Shown here in pieces: positions 57,320 through 64,000 of a stretch of 64,000 nt of DNA. The number at the start of each line of letters is the position of its first letter. Positions within the stretch are counted from its first letter, which is position 1. Under the pieces are notes generated by a model. The model worked only from the letters and a program-made list of their open reading frames with translations. It did no database searches and had not been told where the DNA came from. This DNA comes from Cunninghamia lanceolata (lineage: Eukaryota > Streptophyta > Pinopsida > Cupressales > Cupressaceae), in NCBI GenBank assembly GCA_027924645.1, contig BSBN01000763.1, positions 7,130,001 through 7,194,000 of the forward strand. Direction: 5' to 3'. The translations under genes were made by a program, and so were the position numbers.

Positions 57320-57408
57320 GCATAACTTGTATATATACTTATGTGGATATGTATAGGTTGATTTTTGGAAATTTTGGTGTGCAGATTCTACCCTTTGCCA
57401 TTGATGTC

Positions 57409-57557
57409 AAAGGGGGAGTGAAGAGTAGTGAAAAATGTGGAATCTAGCTAAGGGGGAGCTCTGAAAAAGTATACATTAGAACAGAGCATCAGCTAAGGGG
57501 GAGTGTAGTGTGACAGTCATTTTTCACTAAGTGTTGCCATCAATGCCAAAGGGGGAG
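57409..57557 (+). promoter_or_regulatory. Element B: four polypurine tracts
   Basis: (A)AAGGGGGAG occurs at 57409-57418, 57450-57458, 57495-57503 and 57548-57557. The last lies two bases before the 3' LTR. Number and spacing match element A. Confidence 0.88.
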
Positions 57558-57559
57558 AT

Positions 57560-58648
57560 TGTTGACAAAAGACACTGTGTGGCTTCATGAGTGTTGTCAT
57601 TGATGGCAACAAAGTCCATACCACACATCTGCAGAACATGGTATGACTATACTGGAAGACAGACTAAAGAGTATTTTGGTCCGGTAAACAAGAATAGAGC
57701 ATACAGCAAGGTCTGACAATCAGGTCCGGATCTCTCAAAGGAAGCATTTCAGTAAAGTGAGGACTTGGGGAAGTCAAGAGGAGTACCATGACTAATACAT
57801 TCCAGAGATTGAGCCTCCGGTGATGAAAGAGTGAAAAGATATGAACACCTAAGTGTTGGGTTCCTGTGTGGCAGAGTAGATTGAGGAAGAACTAACCGAT
57901 AGAGCATTAGACCTTAATCCGGATGAGATATTGATGGTGATCAAGTTTCTTAAGGGATCATTCATGATTGGATGACATGATTGATGACTTCCATAAGTAT
58001 CTCTTTGATACGCATCACTAAGCAAGGATTCAACTGACAGACCAGAGTTTGGGAAAATATTGAGTATTCTGGATGCCAACTAGAAAGATGTTGAAATCCT
58101 TTGTACGAATATATATATACTAGATGGATTTTGATGTGAGGAAGTGTGTGGTATGTTGTGAAGTGTGAAGAAAAGCAGAGAGCAGTGTGGAAATAGAAAT
58201 ACAGGTCCGGTATGTGACAGAACAGCAGCACTAAGGTAGAGAAAGAATGAAGTGCAGTAGATCAATATATTGAGCTTAACCGGAACTGAACCTTAGCATA
58301 TGTGGATGCTTCTCATCAGTTCAAGTACCTGGTTTCTTTCTATAAACTATTAGAGGTAGTGAGCCTCTTGTGAGTAGTGTGCTCTAGCAGTGAGCCCTAA
58401 TTGGCAAGTGCCATTTTGTACTACCTTATTCTTTTAACGGAGAATACAATCTTGGGTTAATCACCTCGTGGTTTTTCCCTTAACAGGGTTTTCCATGTCA
58501 AAATCATCGTGTTATGTGTATTGATTTTATTTCTGCTTTCATGGTTATACATGGTTATATGATTTGATGCTGCACTAGTTGCTAAAGAAGAACAGGAAGT
58601 TAAAGTAATGTAGATAAATGATTCACCCCCCCTTCTCAGTTATCAACA
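57560..58648 (+). repeat. Element B 3' LTR (1089 bp)
   Basis: A direct repeat of 51156-52241, starting TGTTGACAAAAGACACTGTG and ending TCTCAGTTATCAACA, with only scattered differences. Confidence 0.95.
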
Positions 58649-58653
58649 CGATG

Positions 58654-58920
58654 TACTATTTTCCTCTACTCCTTATTGCCATACCACAAGCCTCACTTGA
58701 GGCCACTTCAGGGGCGCGGTGTACTATTTTCCTCTACTCCTTATAGCATTACCACTGATTATTCTCTTGACTGCCGCAGGACCATGGTGAAGTATCATAT
58801 GCCACTTAAATTTATACTGCCAGCCTGCCACTTCATTTTGAGACTGCTGCAGGGCTGCGATAATCGATCTCTACATCCCGTAATGCCGCAAGTGCAATCT
58901 CTTCATGCTGCAAGATAGTG
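58654..58920. repeat. Degenerate ~70-bp tandem repeat, right part
   Basis: It continues the array cut by element B: two units beginning tactattttcctctactcc, then more degenerate units with CCGCAGGACCATGGTG and similar phrases. Confidence 0.65.
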
Positions 58921-59570
58921 ATAACTACTCCCTTGTTATCCTTGGTTCCCATACACCTGCCAAGACCTTTTGAGTGACCTATGGGACTGCAGTGAGAGAT
59001 AAAAACACATCAATGGTAAAAAAATATAATTATATTTCACATGGACTTGGTATGGGGTGCTTATGAATGACTCCTGGAATAATTTTAAAAGAAATATGGA
59101 TCCGTAAGATGGATTTATGGAAGGAAATTTGCATGGATTTATGGATTTATCAAATTTCCTTTTATCAAATGTATGAAGGTATCTTTATTGTAGGTTGTTT
59201 TCCCTATATTATTTATTCTTGGTTTGAACTCCTTGATTTTGTGGTTTTTTGTTAGGACCCAAAGCTTTCATATACAAGACCACCTACAAGGTGCCAAAGG
59301 AGTCATTTGGATCATGATTTAGGAGTAGGTTAGTATTCATTGAGTGGTATAATGGTGGTTGAACTATCCTGGTCTATACAACTAAGAGATGTACTTGTGT
59401 GCTTTGTAGTTTGTTTGTTTAATTTTTTGATGCTTAGAAAAACATCATAAATAGATAGGATGATATGTTTTGTAATTTATTCCTTCAATGACTTGTCATA
59501 GGTCTAGTTGGAGGTAGCAGAGCTGGTGGAATGGAGGGTGTACCTTATCTACCTATTTATTCAAGTAGAA
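58921..59570. other. CACTA interior, unassigned
   Basis: It includes a short atggatttatgga repeat at about 59096-59150. It also has a possible exon-like stretch after an AG at about 59253 (DPKAFIYKTTYKVPKESFGS, then a stop) that I cannot identify and do not call as a gene. Confidence 0.4.
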
Positions 59571-59887
59571 ATGTTGCAAGTTCCACTTCGAATCACCAAA
59601 GCCTTCACAAAAACATCTGCACAAAATTCAATAATGAAGAATTTATGCACAAATTCTCTTTTGAATGATGTACAAAGCCTACACTGCAACACCGCACTAT
59701 TGCTGGGCCTTGCAATGATGTGGGTGATTCCCACATCACCGCAAGGCCCAACAACAAACTACGTGGTGTTGCGGTGGCGGATTTGTACATCATTCAAAAG
59801 AGAATTTGTGCATAAATTCTTCATTAGTGAATTTTGTGCAGAAAGTTTTGTGAAGGCTTTGGTGATCCAAAGTGGAACTTGCAACAT
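59571..59887. repeat. 317-bp near-perfect hairpin
   Basis: The two halves are inverted copies: ATGTTGCAAGTTCCACTT at 59571 pairs with the end near 59887, and pairing runs almost to the centre, where GGGCCTTGCAATGATGTGGG faces CCCACATCACCGCAAGGCCC around 59727. Arms are about 155 bases with a loop of only a few bases. It has the form of a MITE or foldback element, or of a small-RNA hairpin precursor. I find no clear TSD. A 127-codon frame across it is a by-product of the symmetry. Confidence 0.88.
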
Positions 59888-60356
59888 CTAATAAAAATCT
59901 ACTTCCAAATATGCTTTTGATGGATGTTCATATCCTCATCCAAAGCTCCAATTCACACATAGGCAAGAAGGATGCTTTCAAAGGTTGAGGAGTTGGGCTT
60001 TACACCCACTGGTTGTATTTTCTTAAAATTTTCTAAGGACTTTTCAGAAAAAAAAACCCATTTTAAACATATCCTTTAATCATGGCATTCCATGATATCA
60101 CATTTCTTTGAGGCATTTTTTGAAACAGTTCGCTTGCCTTGTCTATGCTTCCACATTTTCATGTATGTCTAGCAGGGCACTTGTAACTACAACATATGAC
60201 AAAAAATCCCTACTATTATGCTTTGATGGATGTCCCTTCATTATTAATAGATATCTGATGTAGTGCACATTATTATAGTGCAAGCCTATTTTTTAGATTG
60301 TTTCATTTAGTATCACCAATATTCTCCACAAGACAACACATGAACCAAGGTTGACA
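59888..60356. other. CACTA interior, unassigned
   Basis: It contains a third diverged copy of the 49.7-kb inverted-repeat arm (catttctttgaggcattttt at about 60101). Nothing else recognised. Confidence 0.4.
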
Positions 60357-61244
60357 TTTTTTTTGAATCGGTAAGGATGCTTAGAGCATCATAATATATT
60401 AATGTATAAAAATGTTTTTACATATTACAAAAAAGGTCCTTCCTGGCCAAAAAGATAACATAATAGAGAATTTTAACTAAGAGCCCTGAACATAGTTACA
60501 TAGCTACAAATCTAAAAGGCCCTTTCTGGCCAAAAATGAAACCAAAGTTACAGCGAAGCCAAAAACTTAAATAGAAAGAGTGGTTCACATGTTGTCCAAT
60601 TTAAATCTGCAACCCTAAAGCCATGAACCCCCAATTAGATTATCTTGAGAAAGGACTGTGTCATCACTAGTGAAGGGAACTACCGGTGGTTGGAAATTTA
60701 ATAAGAAGCTCCGTGCATTGAATACTTCCTCTATCCTTTCCCTCTTGGACCTTCCAAATGCAGATTTGTGAACCCACAATGAATTATCAAGGAGCTCTTT
60801 GTTACATGATTGCAAACTTGAAATCATCATTTAATAAACACAGTTAAAACTAGGTTTATTAATGATATATTCATGAAGAAAGAGTCCCCCTACCAAGGTT
60901 GAGCCATCATGGAGATTATAAGTAGCAAAAACTTCAAATAGCTTGGCATCTGGGACTAGATAGTCATGAATAAACATTGATGCTATCCTTTTAACCTTAT
61001 CAACTTGATGAAATAACTCCATCGCATTTGAGAGAAAATGAGATACCAAATGTGAAGCATAACATACCCTAGATTGCAACAAAAAATTTCTATCACATAC
61101 ATCTATCAAAGCATCCTCCATCGGCTCTTCATCGAGCAATTTGAAGGTCCTAGCCATGAAATCTAAGTTGATACTTCCGTGCATTGGTTGTTCCCATGAT
61201 TGAATAGGCAAATGAAGTTGACAATTGTGGGGACATATAGACAT
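60357..61244 (-). pseudogene. Unidentified minus-strand ORF with possible poly(A) tail
   Basis: A single minus-strand frame runs from Met 61244 to 60615 (about 209 codons) with one TAA at 60831-60833. It reads MSICPHNCQLHLPIQSWEQ..., FMARTFKLLDEEPMEDALID, ASHLVSHFLSNAMELFHQVD, FVATYN-like and STLVGGLFLHEYI segments, then SLQSCNKELLDNSLWVHKSA. No family recognised. Downstream on this strand, an A-run corresponds to eight Ts at 60357-60364, so the whole might be a retroposed copy inside the CACTA element, or a fourth captured gene. A phrase ccttcctggccaaaa / cctttctggccaaaa repeats at 60439 and 60521. Confidence 0.45.
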
Positions 61245-61479
61245 TGCAGATACACAGCAAGAGCAAAATGGAGAGGTAAGAACAAAATAATTAATGACAC
61301 AGATACCATCGTCTCTTGCATAAAAAGAGGATCACACGAGCCAACATAATGAATTGAAGTCATTCAAGCCGGTGGGGAAATAAAACCAAGGTACATGAGA
61401 TCCAAATGTGGATTATATTGCTCAGCTCACAAGACTCCTCTCATAGAGCATTCAATGAATATTATCAAAAAGACATGTG

Positions 61480-61975
61480 CGAAGCGAACAATTAATGCTA
61501 GATGGAAATCTATGTAGATTGCAATCTTCAAAATGACTAAATATACTACTAATTGACATGAATTAATAATTAAATTGACTAAATATACTATCAATTGATA
61601 GAAATCAGTGAACAATGAATAAATATGACTAAATATATGACTAGTGTTAAATTGGTGAATAAAAATGACTAAATATACTACCAAATTGATCAAAATGATG
61701 ATTAAAATTAATGACTAAATACACTACCAATGGATAGAAATCAATGAATAAAAATGACTAAATAAGTGACCAAATTACAACAATCAATGACTAAATATAC
61801 TACCAAATCGATCAATCAAAACAACCAATAAATGACTAAAAATGGTTTAGTCATGAATTTGGTTATGTTAGAAATGACTGTCAATAAACTACTAATGGTC
61901 ACGTGACCATGTTTGGTAATTTATAAGCAGTTTTTAGTATTTTTTTAGTAATATATTGCTCTTTTTGTACTAGTG
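61480..61975. repeat. CACTA right subterminal and terminal repeats
   Basis: At least ten copies of tgactaaata, often with ctaccaa or tcaatgaa between them, lead to the terminus TACTAGTG at 61968-61975. They match the motif at the left end. Confidence 0.88.
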
Positions 61976-61978
61976 ATT

Positions 61979-62653
61979 GTGGTTAGAGATGGTGTGTGGC
62001 AGGGTAGTAAGGATAGAATTTTGCACCATATCCCAATTAGAAGAGACAAGCATTCTATCCAGCTTCACCTGAATTAGTTGGTCTCCCCTTCTTATGTTAG
62101 TCTAGGAATAGAGCTAATTATTTACCTCTATATCCATAAGCCTAGTCTGATTGAAGAATTCTGTCAGGTCTACCATGTTGTTCGAGTAGTTTGTGAAGCC
62201 CCTAGATTTTTCGGAGTGGAAAAGCAGGGTGTTGAAATCTCTCCCCTGGATCCACAACGTCCTTCTCTTAGCATAAATTTTAGGGGTTAAGCTATTCCAC
62301 AGGTCCTTCTTGGCATTATTGGTGTTGGGGGCATATATATTGATCAGCTTCCAAGTTTTCTTATTCATAGTGCATTTAATTTCCAAGCTATATTTGTTGT
62401 GTAAGCAGTAACAACCCAACATGTTATAGTTGTTCCACATAGTAACCAAGCCCCCTGACGCCCCAGTAGAGGGGCTAATAAAGTAGTCAGCCATAGGCTA
62501 GATATTATTGGTTATCTTTTTAAAGTTATCTTCAGACATTTTGACCTCTTGGAGAAGGATGATATCCACCTTATTGTCAAAAATGCAACTCTTAACCATG
62601 AGCTATTTCTGAGGGTTGTTAAGCCCTCTCACATTCCATGAGAGGACCTTCAT
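61979..62653 (-). pseudogene. LINE L2 endonuclease domain
   Basis: The minus strand from Met 62653 reads MKVLSWNVRGLN, the first motif of AP-type LINE endonucleases, then LLQEVK (catalytic Glu), a stop, SGGLVTMWNN, NIYAPN, GRDFNTLL (normally GDFN), and KLDRMLVSSNW, ending TISNHN where the family has an SDH motif; the catalytic Asp of that motif is Asn here. Stops lie at about 62603 and 62497. The enzyme nicks target DNA to prime reverse transcription. The CACTA element interrupts the gene right after this motif; the frame resumes at 46700. Confidence 0.9.
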
Positions 62654-62850
62654 TTAAATGGTCTTCTGGAGATAGACTCCAGTGTGCTTTGTATCCCAAT
62701 GACTATTTCCTTGGTTGCTTCTCTATTTCTAGTTTCTCTTTAGGACAGTCTACCCACCTTACCTTCTATCCCCACATCTGCTGACTTCTTGTGGTGGTAT
62801 TTTCCTTTCTTTTTGGGGGTAATCCACCCCTCCTAGTTACTAGGACCAAC
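62654..62850 (-). pseudogene. LINE L2, probable end of ORF1
   Basis: Just upstream of the endonuclease, the minus strand reads a Lys-rich segment ITPKKKGKYHHKKSADVG and later IVIGIQSTLES before stops. A basic ORF1 tail is expected here. I cannot follow it beyond about 62850, so the LINE may be 5'-truncated there. Confidence 0.45.
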
Positions 62851-64000
62851 CCCAAGAGATAGAACCCTTGTGGGTGATAGAATAAGTTTCTCATAGCAGT
62901 AGCATAATGCTATGTTCTTGGTTGATTCCTTAAAAATGGTAATAAATTTGGTTTCTCATAAATTTGGTAATAGATTTATTGTTGAAACGAGTAATGAATT
63001 TGGTTTCTCATAGCAGTAGCATAACGCTATGTTCTTGGTTGATTCCTTAAAAATGGCTCTTAAAGGGTCCATTTATGGATTTTTGGATTGGATGATCAAT
63101 GGTGGAGATTGGTTGAGAGATCAAGGGTGAGGATTGAGTTGGTTGGGTAGTTGAGAGATGGATGGTGGAGGATTAAAGGTAATTTTCTAATTTCTTTTTT
63201 ATTTTTGGGAGATAGTTATAAAATGGAAGGTGGAGAATAAAAGGAATTTTATAATTCTTTTTATTCATTTTGGGTGATTGAGTGGAAAAAGAAAGATTTA
63301 ATAAATTATTTTTATTAAATCATGTAAAGTGGGAAGGGGACTAAGTTATTAGGAAGTTTGTGTATTTTTTAGGTGTCTGCAACTAGATTTGTGGTTTTCC
63401 TTGTTTACATAATTTATTCCATGTTGTAATAGAGTTAAACATTCCTTGTTTACATAATTTATTCTTCAACATTGTAGTTTTTAGTTCTTATAGTTAGGAG
63501 TTACAGTTCTTGTAGCTCACAATTAAAGTTCCTATCTCTTGAAAGCATGGTTCCTATAACATTAGGTCCTATAGCCAATTCAAAAGCATTTTTCTAGAAT
63601 TAGATTTATGTTCAACATCTTGTTGTTAGGATAGCTACATTCATTTTACTCAACTCCGCTATCTTTAGCCCTTGTATAAATATCCATTACATTTTTCATA
63701 AGTTTACACCCCTGGATTGACAAAGGATTGAACTAAATTTAAATCTCTTCAATAAATTTTGTCATTGAACAGAAAGTTAAAAACTACCCCATCAAATCAA
63801 CCTTAGTTTTATCCAATCATTTTAGTGTGGTTACCAAGGAAAGGTGTTAAAGGCCTGATAACTTAGTGAATTGAGTTAAGACTAGTGTGTTAGGGATAAA
63901 ATTTGTTCAATTTTTGACCTTGCCTTGGTAACTATCTCTAATTTTTATTGTTTTAATCATATACATGCATGAGTTGAGCTCAAGATGATAAGGGTATATT
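62851..64000. other. AT-rich right end, no gene seen
   Basis: It contains a direct repeat of 53 bases (tttctcatagcagtagcata... at 62887-62939 and 63004-63056, one difference seen, offset 117). The remainder has no ORF or element boundary that I can support. Confidence 0.55.

Larger units (their letters stand above)
51156..58648 (+). mobile_element. LTR retrotransposon B (same family as A)
   Basis: The element is 7493 bp with LTRs 51156-52241 and 57560-58648 (TGTTGACAAG...CAACA), a tRNA-Met PBS at 52244, a gag-like ORF (52307-53488, broken), a second ORF (54134-57319, almost open) and four polypurine tracts. Its order and spacing match element A. No protease, integrase or reverse transcriptase is present. 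It is nested in the CACTA element and so is the most deeply nested insertion in the right half. Confidence 0.93.
46704..61975. mobile_element. CACTA (EnSpm-type) DNA transposon with captured gene fragments
   Basis: It starts CACTAGTAGAATTTTGGC and ends ...TTTTTGTACTAGTG, so the termini form an inverted repeat beginning CACTAGTA, with a 3-bp TSD ATT. Both ends carry clusters of the short motif TGACTAAATA. Total span is 15,272 bp, of which element B is 7493. The rest includes fragments of three host genes, two hairpins and one unidentified ORF. I find no TNP2/TNPD-type transposase, so the element is non-autonomous. It is inserted exactly at the end of the endonuclease domain of LINE L2. Confidence 0.93.
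31046..62653 (-). mobile_element. LINE copy L2, one element cut into four pieces
   Basis: The pieces, minus strand 5' to 3', are 62653-61979 (endonuclease), 46700-45770 (linker and start of reverse transcriptase), 41096-36566 (reverse transcriptase, zf-RVT, RNase H, long tail) and 31448-31046 (end of tail). The gaps are a CACTA transposon, element F and element E. Each is flanked by a target-site duplication, and in each case excising it with one TSD copy joins the LINE frame without shift. The net LINE length is about 6.5 kb plus any ORF1 sequence beyond 62653. Many stops and frameshifts make it inactive. It is older than all three insertions. Confidence 0.9.

Noticed and set aside
59508..59891. 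127-codon frame across the 317-bp hairpin
   Set aside because: It arises from the inverted repeat; the two halves of the peptide mirror the palindrome and resemble no protein.
1..64000. CRISPR array, bacterial operons, rRNA genes
   Set aside because: No regularly spaced identical repeats, no operon-like gene runs and no rRNA sequence; all gene remnants are plant or plant retroelement types.

Overview
This is nuclear DNA from a land plant with a large, repeat-filled genome. I see no intact host gene. Almost all of the 64 kb is transposable elements inserted into one another. A gymnosperm is plausible because of the depth of nesting, the strong decay and the LINE and Copia types, but the sequence does not prove it. 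The plant assignment itself rests on plant-type LINE ORF2 (endonuclease, reverse transcriptase, RNase H), Copia and Ty3 elements with plant primer-binding sites, a CACTA transposon, and fragments of an ascorbate peroxidase, a DFR/ANR-type reductase and ribosomal protein uL2.

Layout. Positions 1-3760 are AT-rich and non-coding, with degenerate repeats, an (AT)n tract and a long pyrimidine-rich stretch. At 3766-6385 lies a 5'-truncated LINE on the minus strand. From about 6841 to 30934 lies a decayed minus-strand Copia element (gag, protease start, leader, PBS, LTR). It is split by two later insertions: element A (7291-14788, TSD TAATG) in its gag, and element C (17522-30884, TSD ATATC) in its LTR.

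From 31046 to at least 62653 lies one LINE copy on the minus strand. Three insertions cut it into four pieces: element E (31449-36560, TSD CTAAC/CTAAT), element F (41102-45764, TSD AGGAC) and a CACTA transposon (46704-61975, TSD ATT). Removing each insertion with one TSD copy restores a continuous LINE reading frame across the junction. The CACTA element itself contains element B (51156-58648), a second member of element A's family. The right end (62851-64000) is AT-rich with one direct repeat.

How the parts work together. None of the LTR elements here encodes a recognisable reverse transcriptase or integrase. A and B carry a gag-like protein with four zinc knuckles and a long second ORF of about 1061 codons, with SIRE-like repeated polypurine tracts and no pol. 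C carries gag, protease and an acidic region between LTRs of about 4.6 kb, and its U3 contains a further ORF of about 428 codons. E carries gag and protease only. F looks like a solo LTR. All would depend on enzymes supplied in trans. The CACTA element carries intron-containing fragments of three unrelated host genes and no recognisable transposase.

The three points that most deserve follow-up are the U3-encoded ORF of element C, the pol-less A/B family with its conserved second ORF, and the gene-capturing CACTA element.
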